64,000 bases of DNA from Pontederia crassipes (GCA_030549335.1 JAUKPH010000017.1:13477501-13541500); one strand, 5' to 3'; numbered from the stretch's first letter, positions 1 through 11,720 are shown. Numbers and translations are program-made. The notes: generated by a model not told the origin, from the letters alone.

Positions 1-459
1 TACTTAACTAAGTATAAATAAAACTTAAGCATCTTTATAAACACCATGTTTGAATATTTTTCATCTAATTTCGACCAATCATTGTTCAAGATTGTGACAC
101 TTGATTAATACAAGTTCAAACGAAAGTGAAATACTAAATTCTGATCAATTTATACAGAAATCAAATCGTGCGAAATAATTTTGGCAATTCAGTAATGGGC
201 ACCTAGAACTTTTTCTACACGTAGAATCATACCAATGCGGCAAAGTCCCAAACTTCAACTTGTAGCCATTGACGAAGAGTGCATGCAAAAATGGAAGCTC
301 TTTTATAGTTTTGTTATATTCATAACCATGGATCTAAGTTCAAAAGGTCTCCTCCACATCATTACAATCTAGTCCAACATAGTTATTGGACGTCCTCCCT
401 ATCTAGGGATCCATCCGATCGACGATGGACGTGTGGATGAGAAGCGCATGGTTCGCTGG
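1..459. other. Flanking DNA, no gene seen
   Basis: AT-rich sequence with no convincing coding frame. A short stretch near 389-402 (GGACGTCCTCCCTA) recurs in reverse complement near 45879-45892 inside the NOMO intron, so this flank may contain a remnant of a dispersed repeat. I see nothing else in it. Confidence 0.4.
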
Positions 460-559
460 TGGTTCGACACGATTCGACATATCCTCCTCTGATTCCTCTC
501 TACTCCACCGACAACAATCGAATCTCCCCTAATTTGCGCCTCCCCACAGCGACAATGGC

Positions 560-1217
560 GCCCCTATCGGATTGTGCATGCTCGCCTGTGAGTCGCCCAT
601 CGGAGAGAGGAAGGCCGCGACGATGGCACCCCCCGTTGGATCCCCCTTGCTCGCCTACGACACGCAAGAGAGGAAGGCTCGCCCACCCCCCATACCCCAT
701 CCCCCCTCGACTACGTGTCGCCCCCCCCCCCCCCCATCGAAGGGAGGAAGGTGAGTCGCCCCCTCTCCACGACGTCGATGCCCCCCACGACGATGATGGT
801 GCCCCCCTCCCGTGGAATCGCTCGACTCCACATGGCGGCCCACCCGTTGAATCCCCGCTTGATTGCGTGTCGCCCCTCCCCACTCGTCAGATCCCTGCTC
901 GCTTGCGTGTCGCCCCTCCCCACGGCAATGATGGTGTCCCCCATCGGAGGGAGGAAGGCGAGTTGCTCCATCCCCATGGAGACCATGCCACCCCTCCCAT
1001 AGAATCGCTCGACTCCACACGACGATGATGACGGCCCACCCGTCGGATTCCCACTTGCCTGCGTGTCATCCCTCCCCATGGCGACGATGGCGTCCCCCAC
1101 CAGAGGGAGGAAGGCGAGTTGCCCCCTCCCCACGGAGATGACACGCAGCCCCTCCCCACGGCGACGATGGCGTCCCCCATTAGAGGGAGGAAGGTGAGTT
1201 GCCTCCTCCCCACGGTG
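560..1217. repeat. GC-rich degenerate minisatellite
   Basis: Diverged units of roughly 60-90 bp are repeated head to tail. Each contains the words CCCCTCCCCACGG, a GATGATGG-like step and GAGGGAGGAAGGCGAGTTG. Reading frames are open on both strands because the repeat is GC-rich and lacks stop codons, not because it codes. The array abuts the left end of Athila element 1, and the C-rich sequence just right of that element (13650 onward) probably continues the same pre-insertion locus. Confidence 0.7.
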
Positions 1218-1222
1218 ATGAG
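1218..1222. repeat. Target-site duplication, left copy (ATGAG)
   Basis: Five bases ATGAG lie directly outside the TGATGC start of the left LTR and recur at 13645-13649 directly after the GCATCA end of the right LTR. A perfect 5-bp duplication is what Ty3/gypsy integrases leave and fixes both ends of element 1. Confidence 0.92.
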
Positions 1223-2935
1223 TGATGCGTTAGATTTGTAACAATAAAATTTGCTAGCAAGTGCACTAGTCGCTCAAGTAATATAGTAAAAAGGAGTAAG
1301 AGTGTCGAACCCACGAGGAATACTATTAATTCAATATCTGAATCTTTAAATTAATAAGAGAGGAAAAACATGGATTTTGAAAATGATTTAAAAGATAAAG
1401 AAAATAAGATAAAGATAAGATAGTGGTGTTGAAGTTAGGCCTTAGGATGAAAATAGATCAGGATAAATATTTGAACCATAAAAGATAACTTTAATCTTTA
1501 AAGATGGATTAGAGTCTCCCTAAAGTAATCTAACATGATTAACTTGTGGTCTCCACGACTGGCATCCCTCAATTTAATTATATAGACCTATCTTAATTTA
1601 ATAAGAATTGAAGTCTCCACGACTGGTACCCCCAAAATCATATTAAAATTAAGATGCATTAAATTGGATTCTCTAGACTATTAATCACTCCACAAACTTG
1701 TATAGATTAATAGATCACACAAACTTGATTCTCCACACACTAGTTATCAAATTTATATCAATTATTAATTCCAAATAAAATCAATTATAATTAGTATAAT
1801 GAATTCTGAAATTAAACACTCCACAAACTGGTATAGCCTAATTCAGAAATTTAATTAACTAATATAAAAGCATTAAGTATAATTAATAATTGATCAGAAA
1901 AGATTAAAACGAATAAAGTAGGGTCCAAATATTTTTCTTCAATTAATAATCTCCTAAAATAATAATCCTAAAAATATGGAGTTCATCCTAGAAATTCTGG
2001 AGAGATAACAACAAAATAATAATAATTGGAAGAATTACACCCAAAATAGAAGTAGAGCTCTCGAATTGGGCAGACAATCGGGCAGCCTCTCAGACTTGAT
2101 CAGGGTCGCGATCAACCTCCAGTCGTCGCACCTCTCTCCTCTCGGTCGTAGCCTGCAGAGCTCACGACTCGCCGTGGAAGAAAACCTGAACTTCAGAGCA
2201 CGAATTGAAACGATGGATTCTTCACGTATTTATAGGGTGCGGACGGTCTTCAATTTGATCTCGGCCGTAACATCATACGGTTGACTTTAAAATTATAAGA
2301 TAAACTTGGCCAAAGATAAATCCTTTTACCTTTACGCCCAAAGATAAATCCTTTTTATCTTTACTCCCTTAGAGTCTCGGCCGAAACAGAGAATTAAATC
2401 TTGTTACGCCCAAATAATTTTATTTTTACACCTTCATATATCTTGTTACGCCCAAAGATAAACTCGGCCAAAAGAATTTTCATCGCCATTACCCCCTCCA
2501 AATCTTCGTCCGTAAGGAAGGAACTTATCCTGTTACGCCCTTTGAATCTCGCCCAAAACATCTTTATCTTCATGCCATTACGCCCAAAAGATAAATTTCC
2601 ATTTATCTTACCCCCTTTAACTCTCGGCCGTAACAAAGAATTTAAACTTGTTACTCCTTTTGAATCTCGGTCGTAACGACTTGGGTGTAAAGCCAAATCT
2701 CGGCTGTAAGAAATAATTTCTTTAAATTTCGGCCGAGATTCGAATTTTCCTGCAAAATAATTATCCAAGTTTAGTTAATCCATCCACAATTAAAATATTT
2801 AGAGAATTTAATAATTAAAATTGATAAATCCAGAATTACGATTAAAAGTGACTAAAAATGATGCATGTCATGAATAAATTACAGAAAATTTAATTAAAAT
2901 AATTAACTAAAATATGTTGTATTTTGCATGCATCA
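1223..2935 (-). repeat. Element 1, 3' LTR (left copy, 1713 bp)
   Basis: Starts TGATGC and ends GCATCA, an inverted terminal hexamer. It contains several copies of a short word like TCCACAAACTGGT (about 1550-1840) and, from about 2260 to 2740, many variants of the CGGCCGTAA / TTACGCCC motif. The matching LTR is 11939-13644. Confidence 0.92.
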
Positions 2936-2950
2936 AACTCCCCCAAGCTT
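2936..2950 (-). other. Polypurine tract of element 1
   Basis: Immediately inside the 3' LTR. On the - strand it reads AAGCTTGGGGGAGTT, a purine-rich run abutting the LTR, as expected for the primer of plus-strand DNA synthesis. Confidence 0.85.
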
Positions 2951-4061
2951 AAAGTCTTGCTTGTCCTCAAGCAAAAATTCAAAGCAAGGCTCAAGAAAGT
3001 TCCATCGTAGCCGCCACATTGTCAACTGATTAATTTTCTCACACAATTCTTCTGCACACCTACTACTCGGTATCTCACCATTTTCCATGCACTTAGCTTC
3101 ATAGAGGTTCTGAATGCTACACAAATTTAAACAATCTCAAATTCAGCCTTGCAGAAAAAATAAATTGTCTGTCAAATAATAGCATTAATATTGAACACAT
3201 AAGTACTAATTGAGCTTAAAACTTTTTCTTTTTCTTTTCATTTTTATTTTCAATCATTTTAAAAAGTTCTAATCTTCAAGCAGGATTGCACAAGGAAGTC
3301 CATGTAGCGGGTTTTAGACTGATGACTCCCAGACCAGATGACCTTAGGGCACCAGGTGATAAAGCACCCCTCGAGTTTACTTGCCCGAACAACCAAGGTT
3401 CTGAATGAAGAGTTCGAACTTAGCCATGGTTCAGTACTCATGTGCTTCTCCATATTCCACAAGATGGTCCATGTAGCAGGTTTTCGATCGACGGATCCTA
3501 GAGCAGTTGCCCTTAGGTCGCCAGGCATGAACCCCTACGGATCTAATTACCCGAACACATCTTGGTTCCGGATAACACTTTTGTACCTACACATAACTTT
3601 ATTCATTTTTTTAATTTATTTATTTGTTGGGGTTTAACTAACCCTTCTTTTCTTATTCACTTTCAATTTTTATAAGCTCAAAAAGTACTTGATACGGTCA
3701 ATAAGAAGGCTACTATTAATCAAGACTTAAAAGAAATTAATAAAAAGGCATGAATATGATTTTGTCGTCTAGTCATTCATAATTCTACTTAGCATAGGCA
3801 CATAGTCCATAAGTTTGATACTAAAATAGCAAGTGATAAGAAAGAAAAGTATTCAAATTTCATCAATTAACGACATGTCTTTGAACTTCTACTAAAAGAT
3901 AATTAAAACAATAAGACAAGAGTTAGTAAGATGGTAGCAAAAATAAATGCATGCAATGGTATTTTTAGAAATTTTTCAATTTTTTCAATTTTTTTTTACA
4001 ACTAGATGCAAACATAAGCAAATAAAAAGAAAGAAACATGCAATGCATGAAATGCAAACCA
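2951..4061 (-). repeat. Non-coding spacer with an internal duplication
   Basis: A 1.1-kb spacer between the two polypurine tracts. It has no real gene. The segment from about 3276 to 3440 is repeated imperfectly from about 3458 to 3580; both halves contain a GTCCATGTAGC..GGTTTT block followed by a CCAG or GCCAG step and a CCCGAACA..CTTGGTTC-like end. The same spacer with the same duplication occurs in element 2 (about 51030-51330), so it is a family feature. Confidence 0.7.
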
Positions 4062-4076
4062 AACTCCCCCAAGCTT
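4062..4076 (-). other. Second, internal polypurine-tract copy of element 1
   Basis: The 15-base sequence of the terminal polypurine tract (2936-2950) recurs here unchanged, 1126 bp further inside. The resemblance continues loosely beyond it (TGTCCTCA-containing sequence follows both). It lies just downstream of the relic of the post-pol ORF in element sense. Confidence 0.75.
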
Positions 4077-4197
4077 GAACTAGACACTGTCCTCAGTGTT
4101 ATGCCAGCAAGGGAAAGTGATACATACTCAATAAAACGAAAAATTAAAGAAACGAAAATAAAGAAAAGGGAAAAGACACAACCGGATTTACTGTCTG

Positions 4198-4306
4198 CGA
4201 GGTGGCGATGGTGGATGGTAGCCGAGATTTCCTTGGCGCATATGATACTCATGGATGCGTCTCGTCATGCGCGCATGTTGATTCTGAAGTGATTCGAAGC
4301 GACCCT
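4198..4306 (-). pseudogene. C-terminal relic of the Athila post-pol (env-position) ORF
   Basis: This stretch matches the C-terminal end of the post-pol ORF of element 2 (51934-52052) almost base for base, including the region encoding residues near HEYHMRQG. At 4306/4307 the match stops abruptly and the sequence jumps into the CGGCCGTAA array, which in element 2 lies upstream of that ORF. Element 1 has therefore lost about 1.6 kb, nearly the whole ORF, by internal deletion. Confidence 0.8.
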
Positions 4307-4830
4307 CGGCCGTAAGGAATTTGGTTGATGACGAACTTCGGCCGTAAGGGAGAAAGCTCGGCCGTAAGAGTTTGGCCGCAAAATTTTGTTGATGAAGATC
4401 TCAGCCGTGCAATCTCGGCCGTAAGAAACTGGCCGTAATGGTGAAACTTCGGCCGTAAGGAGTTGGTTCGACCGTAACGAATAGGTGGTGGCGCTGGTGT
4501 CAGCTCTTCGGCCGTAAAACGAAGTCGGCGTGGAAGCTTGGCCGTAAAAAAAATAGGAGGCGTGGAACTTTGGGCGTAAGGATCGGCGGTTGGCGTTGAG
4601 ACTTCGGTCGTAAGGAATAAAGGCTCGGCCGTAATGGCTTTTCGTTCGTCCATAAGTCGATGAAGAACCTCGGCCGTAAGAAGTAAAGCTCGGCCGAAGA
4701 TTGGAGTTTGATCTGCAAGGATGTGGAAGGGGTCAAAATTTATGGATGAAACTTCGGGCGTAAACTTACCTTTCCAACGTGAAGGGTCATGTCGTAAGAG
4801 CTTGGCCGATTGTCCGAGGTCTCTCCTTCC
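4300..4830. repeat. CGGCCGTAA motif array between pol and 3' LTR (element 1)
   Basis: About eight exact copies of CGGCCGTAA and roughly ten one- or two-base variants (GGCCGTAA, CGGTCGTAA, GGGCGTAA and the like) occur at irregular 15-50 bp spacing, nearly all in the same orientation. The sequence between copies is unrelated. Peptide frames rich in LRPK or AEL arise only from the repeated motif. Confidence 0.85.
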
Positions 4831-4942
4831 GCAGATGACTCAACAAAATAACACTATTACCACAAAATCTAAAGAAATAATAAAAAGGATAAAAATAGTT
4901 CTGATTTACAGTCGTCAGCTTGACTTAGTTCTGATGAAAATT

Positions 4943-6175
4943 TCACACATCATAAAGAGTGATCATAGAAAGGTTATGATAATAAGTGCCACCATGATAA
5001 AGTTTCAATCTATGTCCATTCACTTTGAGTCTTTGTTTTTTGTCTAATGATTCAATCTCAAAAGTTTCATAGGGTGAACAATTAATTATAACATAAGGTC
5101 CGGTCCATCTTGATTTAAGTTTTCCAGGAAATAATCTGAGTTTACTATTATAAAGAAGTACTTGTTGACCAGGTAAAAATTCTTTATGTTTAATATGCAG
5201 GTCATGTAAATTTTTTGTGCGTTCTTTATATAGCTTGCTGTTTTCGTATGCATATTGTCTAAATTCATCAAGCTCATTTAATTGTAATAACCTTTCAGAT
5301 TGTGATGATTTTAGATTCATATTTAAAAATTTTGTTGCCCAATAAGCCCTGTGTTCTAGTTCTACAGGAAGGTGACATGCTTTTCCAAAGACTAATTTAT
5401 AAGGAGAAGTACCTATGGGTGTTTTAAAAGCAGTCCTATATGCCCAGAGTGCATCATCTAATTTCAAAGACCAATCCTTCCTAGATGAATTTACAATTTT
5501 TTCTAGAATCCTTTTTATCTCTCTATTTGAAATTTTCACTTGTCCACAAGATTGGGCATGATATGGTGTACTCAAAAAATGTTTGACTCCAAATCTATTA
5601 AGAAGAGTTGACATTATTTTATTACAGAAATGTGTTCCATTGTCACTTATGATAGTCCTAGGTGTTCCAAATTGAGTAAAAATATATTTTCTTAGAAAGT
5701 TGGCAACTACTTTGGCCTCATTTGTTGGTGTGGCTACAGCTTCTACCCATTTGGAAACATAATCAACCGCCACTAAGATGTATTGGTTGTTAAAAGATTT
5801 AGGGAATGGTCCCATAAAGTCAATGCCCCAAACATTAAAAATATCGCACTGTAAAATATTTGTGAGAGGCATTTCATCTCGACGAGAAATATTACCTGTC
5901 CTTTGACATTTGTCACAATACTTACAGTAGTTTCTTGCATCTCTGTAAATGGTTGGCCAATATAGTCCACATTCAAGTACCTTAGCCGCTGTTCGATTTG
6001 GTCCAAAGTGACCTCCGGCTTGTCCATCGTGGCAATGACTTAGGATATTATCAATCTCATCTTCGTGAACACATCTTCGAACTATTTGATCTGCACATAA
6101 TCGAAAAAGGTAAGGATCTTCCCAGTGATAATTCTTAACATCAGATAAGAATTTCCTTTTTTGATGAGTGGTCAT
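4943..6175 (-). pseudogene. Element 1 integrase (pol C-terminal part), inactive
   Basis: A 410-codon open stretch encoding the integrase of the Athila element, the enzyme that joins retrotransposon cDNA to chromosomal DNA. In order it shows the zinc-binding HHCC region ([13 protein letters not shown], then CKYCDKC), the catalytic core with its first Asp in [10 protein letters not shown] and second Asp in IISDNGTHF, and a C-terminal DNA-binding part ([18 protein letters not shown]). At the third catalytic position, where the family has Glu, this copy has Lys (codon at 5534-5536, sequence [11 protein letters not shown]). An in-frame stop lies just upstream at 6224-6226, cutting it off from RNase H. 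The region is clearly recognisable but should be catalytically dead. Confidence 0.88.
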
Positions 6176-6236
6176 GCCCTTTGGAATGTAATGTCCTGCA
6201 AGGTAATTAGCAAAATCAGCGAACTATGGTGTAGTG

Positions 6237-6971
6237 TCAGAAATTTGAAAAATTGTAGAGATAGAAAAAGTTTCTCGTCTGGAAATTCTTCAAGTATGTC
6301 TGTGATTTCTCTTGGAGATGGTCCAACCGAGATAGGTGATCAGCTAATAAGTTCTCAGTCCCTTTTTTGTCTTTTACTTCCGCATCGAACTCTTGCAAAA
6401 GTAGTATCCATCGGATTAGTCTAGGTTTGGCATCTTGTTTGCTCATCAAGTGCTTGATGGCTGCATGATCTGTGTATACAATGATTTTTGAACAAATTAG
6501 ATATGATCTAAACTTGTCAAAAGCAAAAATAATAGCAAGAAACTCCTTCTCTGTTGTTGCATAATTTAGTTGGGCAGCATTCAATGTTCGGCTTGCATAA
6601 TATATGACATGAAATGTTTTATCCTTTCTTTGCCCCAACACAGCTCCAATAGCACCATCACTCGCGTCACACATAAGCTCGAATGGTAGAGACCAGTCTG
6701 GTGCAACAATAGGTGCAGAAATTAGCATTTCCTTTAATAAATTAAAGGCAGCAAGGCAATCTGAATTAAAATCAAATTTTGTGTCCTTAGCAAGAAGATT
6801 AGTTAAGGGTTTAGTCATTTTTAAAAAATCTTTGATAAAACAGCGATAAAATCCTGCGTGCCCAAGGAAGCTTCGAATGCCCTTCACATTGGTTGGAGGA
6901 GGCAGATTTGCAATAACATCTATCTTGGCCTTATCCACTTCAATTCCTTTTTTTTGAAATTTTGTGGCCAA
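6237..6971 (-). pseudogene. Element 1 reverse transcriptase C-terminus and RNase H
   Basis: An open stretch continuing pol after a frameshift. It contains the RT connection ([19 protein letters not shown]), then RNase H with [18 protein letters not shown] (catalytic Asp), the [11 protein letters not shown] step (catalytic Glu), [12 protein letters not shown] (Asp) and the terminal ADHLSRL. The first codon of the open frame is TTG and has no meaning as a start. The break from the upstream part is a run of eight T on the + strand at 6948-6955, one longer than the frame needs. A second frame change falls near 6310-6330, where the spacer sequence moves to another frame before the integrase. Confidence 0.86.
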
Positions 6972-8592
6972 GAACTATACCCTCCTTAACCATGAAGTGA
7001 CATTTCTTCCAGTTAAGGACCAAATTCGTTTCTTCACATATCTGCAAAACTAGAGATAAGTTATCCAAACAGTTATTAAAAGAGCTACCAAAAAGTGTAA
7101 AATCATCCATGAAAACTTCGAGTATCTTCTCATTCATATCTGCAAAGATTGACATCATGCATCTTTGGAATGTTGTTGGAGCGTTGCATAGACCAAATGG
7201 CATCCTTCTATAGGCAAACGTTCCATATGGACATGTGAACGTTGTATTTTCTTGATCCTCAGGTGCTACTGCTATTTGATTGTATCCAGAATAGCCATCT
7301 AGAAAACAATAAAAGCTATGACCTGCAACACGCTCCAACATTTGGTCAATAAAAGGTAATGGAAAATGATCTTTGCGGGTAGCATCATTAAGCTTCATAT
7401 AGTCTATACAGACTCTCCAACCTGTAATTGTTCTTTGAGGCACTAGTTCATTATTTTTGTTACTTACCACAGTGATTCCTCCTTTCTTAGGAACTACCTG
7501 CACAGGACTTATCCATGAACTATCAAAAATGGCATATATAATACCTGCATCAAGGAGTTTGATGACCTCCTTTCTTACAACTTCCTTTAAAGTTGGGTTG
7601 AGCCTCCTTTGATATTGAGCAATTGGTTTGGCATTATCCTCCATCAAAATCTTGTGCATGCAAATTGTAGGAGAGATTCCTCTGATATCTGAAATAGACC
7701 AAGCAATTGCTTTCTTGTGTTGCCTTAATACTTCCAGAAGTTTATTCTCCATGTCATCTGTCAAGTCAGCAAATATGATAACTGGGTAAGTGTTATTTTC
7801 AAAAAAAGCATATCTTAAATGAGATGGAAGTTCTTTAAGTTCGAATTTTAGAGGACAATCCAATTTTTCAATTTCGTCCTCGAATGTCTCTGTTGTTATT
7901 GGCACATTATCCTTTCCCACAATTTCTCTAGAATCCTCCATCATTTTCAAAGCTTCCTTAGCATATGAATCTGAAACAAAATATGCAACAATATCATCAA
8001 AAGCATCAGTCGTGTCATCTTCTATAGAATCAATAGCATAACAGGATGAGTGAACAAAAGGTTGTTTGAGAGAATTTTTTATATTGAAAGTGATGTCTTC
8101 GTTGTTGACGCGAAGTGTGAGCATCCCTTGTTGAACGTCTATAAGTGCATTTCCTGTGGCTAGAAATGGTCTCCCGAGGATGATAGGGGTTTTTTCATCT
8201 GCCTTCATATCCAGAACAATAAAATTTGCAGGAAAAATAAATTTATCAACTTTTACCAAAACATCTCTTAATATTCCTCGGGGTCTTTTGCATGAAGAAT
8301 CTGCAAATTGAAGAGTAATGCTTGTTTCTTCTAGTTCTCCATAACCTAACTGCACAAATATAGAGTAAGGCATTAAACTTATACTAGCACCAAGATCACA
8401 TAAAGCTTGTGCACAAAAGAATTTTCCTATAGTGCAAGATATGGTGAAGGTTCCCGAATCCTTCATTTTTTTAGGTATATCTCGATCATAAATGGTACTA
8501 CACTCCGATGTCAACATTACTCTCCCAGTGTTTTCAAACTTTCTTTTTGAGGATAATATATCATTCATGAATTTAGCATAGCTCGGCATCAT
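6940..8592 (-). pseudogene. Element 1 protease and reverse transcriptase
   Basis: A 550-codon open stretch. The N-terminal third has an aspartic protease fold with ALCDLGASISLMP (catalytic Asp) and later IILGRPFLATG. The reverse transcriptase follows: LDAGIIYAIFDSSWISPVQ, WRVCIDYMKLNDATRKDHFP, FYCFLDGYSGYNQI, YRRMPFGLCNAP and the active site VFMDDFTLFG. All these motifs are present. The frame is lost at the homopolymer near 6950. Upstream it is in the same frame as gag, separated by stops at 8629-8631 and 8593-8595, so gag-pol was one long frame in the ancestor. Confidence 0.9.
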
Positions 8593-8628
8593 CTATAAAG
8601 CTTCATGAAAGGGAATGTTAATAGATAA

Positions 8629-10296
8629 TTACTTCAGAATATCAAGAAAGCGAGAAAATTGCTTATCGAACTGTTCTTTGCGAAATTTCTGTGGATAGGG
8701 CAGATCCTTTATGTTGGTATTTTTTGAATTGTCAGTTTCTCTTTTCTTCAGATTGATATCTACAGTAGTCTGATCTTGTGTCTTTGATGCTTCAGTTTCT
8801 TCATTGTGATCAATTACTCTTGGCGGGGAATCTGATCTCAGACTTCTCAATTGTTTCCCACTTCTAAGAGTCACAGCTTTGGTCTCTTCTATAGGATTTT
8901 TCTCTGTATTGCTTGGAAGAGTCTCTGGTGCACGTCCTGCCATCATATTGGCCATCTCCCCTATTTGCATTTTTAAATTCCTGATTGTAGCATCTTGATT
9001 GTTTGCCCTTGTTTCTATTGTCTTCTGCATGGTTTGCATAGTATCAATAACTCTTGCCATCATTTCTTCCATAGGATTAGTCGATTGTTGGACATGAGCT
9101 TCTTGTTGCTTTCTCAAAAGTGTAAAATTTTGTGGATGAGCTTGATTCTGAAATTTTTCAAAAACTTGCCCTTGGTTTGACCTGTAAGGAAACTTCTGAT
9201 TGTTCCTCCAACCATAGTCATTATTCCTGAAAAATGGATTGGAGACAAAGTTAGCATTTTCAATATGATCAGGATTAGAAATGTTACCTTGAGGACAATA
9301 ATTGCTCGCATGTCCTCCTCCACAGTTATTGCACATCATTAATGACATCATCTGCTCAAATTTTTGATTAAGTGACTCCAACTGAGTCACTACTTCAGAA
9401 GAATTTTTACTTTCTGTAGCATGCACATTATGAGTTCGGCGAGGTGGTCTCCTTTCTTGACTTGACTTGAGGGCTACAGCTTCAATAATATCTTGTATCT
9501 CACTAGGACGTTTAGATCCCAGTACTGTCCCTCCTGCTGATTGATCAAGCTTATCTTGATCTGCAGCTCGCAATCCATGGTAGAAATCTTCCATCACTTG
9601 CCACTTTGGAATTCTATTGTCAGGAACTCTGGCCAGCAGTTTCTTATATCGTTCCCAGGCTTCATATAACGTCTCGTTATCGTCTTGAACAAATGCCCTC
9701 AGCTCTCTTCGATATTTGCCTGCCTTTTGTGGTGGACAATATTTTCCAACAAATTTTTCTACAAGCTCCAACCAAGAATGAATCGATCCTGCAGGCAAAG
9801 TTTTAAACCAAGTGGAAGCTTTGTCACGTAAAGATTGAGGAAATAATAATAAATGAATAACTTCAGAAGAAACATTATTATTTCTAAAGGTGCTTAGAGT
9901 GGCAAGAAATTTATCAAGGTGATCGTGAGGGTCTTCATGAAATCCTCCTCCAAATTGGGATGCTTGTATCATCCTCACGATTGCGGGATTTATCTCAAAA
10001 TTATTTGCGTTAATATCAGGCAGCACGATGCATGATTCTCGGTCACTGTATCTGGCCGAGACATATTCTCTCATAGAAAGTTCTGCTTCATCTTCTAGCC
10101 GATTATTATATGGTGGAATCAGTTCATTCTGTTGCTCCAGTTTCTGATTGTCGCGTGCTTGTTCCGCCATTTTTCTTATATTTCTTCGTAATCGACGATA
10201 TGTTCTTTCAATTTCAGGATCAAATTCCAACAGTGGATTTGAACTTCTAGTGCGCTTATTAGAAGATTCCAGGATTGGTTGCGATTTAATTTTCAA
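8629..10296 (-). CDS. Element 1 gag (capsid and nucleocapsid)
   Basis: An open gag frame of about 555 codons; the first codon of the open stretch is TTG and the first ATG is at 10170 (residue 43, MAEQARDNQ). It builds the cytoplasmic particle that packages element RNA. The core retrotransposon-gag domain (about residues 105-260) is recognisable by FGGGFHEDPHDHLDKFL, LLLFPQSLRDKASTWF and LVEKFVGKYCPP. A zinc knuckle follows (CNNCGGGHASNYC, about residue 320), then a Gln/Met-rich segment with coiled-coil character. It ends at a TAA in the same frame as pol where related elements read on. The frame itself is uninterrupted. Confidence 0.88.
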   Translation of the reverse strand: MKIKSQPILESSNKRTRSSNPLLEFDPEIERTYRRLRRNIRKMAEQARDNQKLEQQNELIPPYNNRLEDEAELSMREYVSARYSDRESCIVLPDINANNFEINPAIVRMIQASQFGGGFHEDPHDHLDKFLATLSTFRNNNVSSEVIHLLLFPQSLRDKASTWFKTLPAGSIHSWLELVEKFVGKYCPPQKAGKYRRELRAFVQDDNETLYEAWERYKKLLARVPDNRIPKWQVMEDFYHGLRAADQDKLDQSAGGTVLGSKRPSEIQDIIEAVALKSSQERRPPRRTHNVHATESKNSSEVVTQLESLNQKFEQMMSLMMCNNCGGGHASNYCPQGNISNPDHIENANFVSNPFFRNNDYGWRNNQKFPYRSNQGQVFEKFQNQAHPQNFTLLRKQQEAHVQQSTNPMEEMMARVIDTMQTMQKTIETRANNQDATIRNLKMQIGEMANMMAGRAPETLPSNTEKNPIEETKAVTLRSGKQLRSLRSDSPPRVIDHNEETEASKTQDQTTVDINLKKRETDNSKNTNIKDLPYPQKFRKEQFDKQFSRFLDILK

Positions 10297-10554
10297 TTAG
10301 TATCTGCAACAACCAATTTTCAGTAAGATAAAAGAATAAAATAAAATATATACAAGAAGAAAGAAATTCAGATAATAGGTCACGAAAAGTGAGTTTTTAA
10401 CAAATAAAGTCTTTCGGCACGATAGAATTTGAAAATTCGTCATTAAAATTAATTTTCGAGAGGAACTTTTCAGAAATTCTTCAAACCAATACGAATACCA
10501 AATATTAATATCGACCAAAAGAATTTATGATGATGTAACAAATCGCACAAAATA

Positions 10555-11720
10555 AGTCCGAACTAATTTGCGGCCGTAAAATTAATAATCAGACAATAAA
10601 AAAAATTATTTTCAGAGAGGAAATAAGATTGATCGGCCGTAATACAGAAATAGATTTACGGTCGAAATTAAATTAGTAATCCGAGGCTCGTTCGACAGTA
10701 AAAATATTGAAACAGTGTCAAAAGGATTCAACGTGAAGGCCGTAACAAACTAGTTAGTGTGGAATTTCGGCCGTAAGACAGAAAACTAAACAGGGTGTTC
10801 GATCGAAATAAAAAATTCGAACGCAACATCGACGATTTAATCTTTTACGGCCGAAGAAGAGTGAGATTCATATCGGTCGTAAATCGATGAAAATTAAGTC
10901 GAACGTGAGGTAAAACATCTACACATATAAATCGGCCGAAATGAGATTAAATCAAACTTATTCGTTCAGAAATATATTACGGCCGAGTTGAAGTAAAATC
11001 GAATGATTCATTACGGCCGAGACAGACTAAATCGCTTTGGCAAAAATAAAGTCAAATCAAAAGTTCAAACTATTATAATGTTACGACCGAGAAAAAAAAA
11101 GTCACAAATAAATTGGTCGAAAAGGTCGTAATATGGCGTAAAAAACAAATGCTCAGAAATTTTACGGCCGTAAAACCATGAGATCAATTCTCGGCCGTAA
11201 AAAAAAATGAGATCATTCTCGGCCGTAAAAAAGATTAAATTGTCAATTAAGACGAGGTCACATCGACCGAGATGAAGTCAACACGAGGCCGTAAAGAAAA
11301 ATAGGGTTTCGGCCGAAATAATTTTGAATGAAACTTGAAAATATTACCCCACTCAAATGTCGAAAATTGAATCATTACGGCCGAAAGTGAATTAAGTCAA
11401 TTCCTTACGGTCGTAAAACAACGAAATCAGATCAAATCATATGAAAAGTTCAAACAATTAAAATGTTACGGCCGAGAATGAAAACTGATTCGAATAGGGC
11501 GTAAAAAATTTAAACCATCGATAAACCGGGCGTAACAAGGTCAAATCAATATCCATTACTCATGGCGTAAAATAACGTTCGGATAAAAATATTACGCCCA
11601 TAAAGATTGAAAGTTTAGAATTCAGAAATCATTCATTGCGAGGCCGTAAAATTAATAAAGCCGACACATCAAATTAAAGTCGTAAATCCATAAGTCGACA
11701 GTGTAATTTGGAAAAATCCA
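10555..11720. repeat. Element 1 leader with CGGCCGTAA palindrome array
   Basis: A 1.1-kb non-coding leader between the primer-binding site and gag. It is filled with the motif in both orientations (CGGCCGTAA and TTACGGCCG) and with variants, at roughly 20-60 bp intervals. The fully palindromic form TTACGGCCGTAA occurs at 11162-11173. Nothing else is recognisable. Confidence 0.85.

Noticed and set aside
459-1213. Overlapping long open frames on both strands
   Set aside because: They follow a GC-rich minisatellite with few stops. No domain, low-complexity translation, and open in several frames at once.
4249-4736. Open frames on the - strand downstream of pol in element 1
   Set aside because: Same cause: the motif array lacks stops. 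Position and content match the non-coding spacer of element 2.
6940-6971. Programmed ribosomal frameshift at the A-run in pol
   Set aside because: The A-run would require a +1 shift in the middle of RT, where the family reads straight on, and other lesions are nearby. A one-base homopolymer expansion is simpler.
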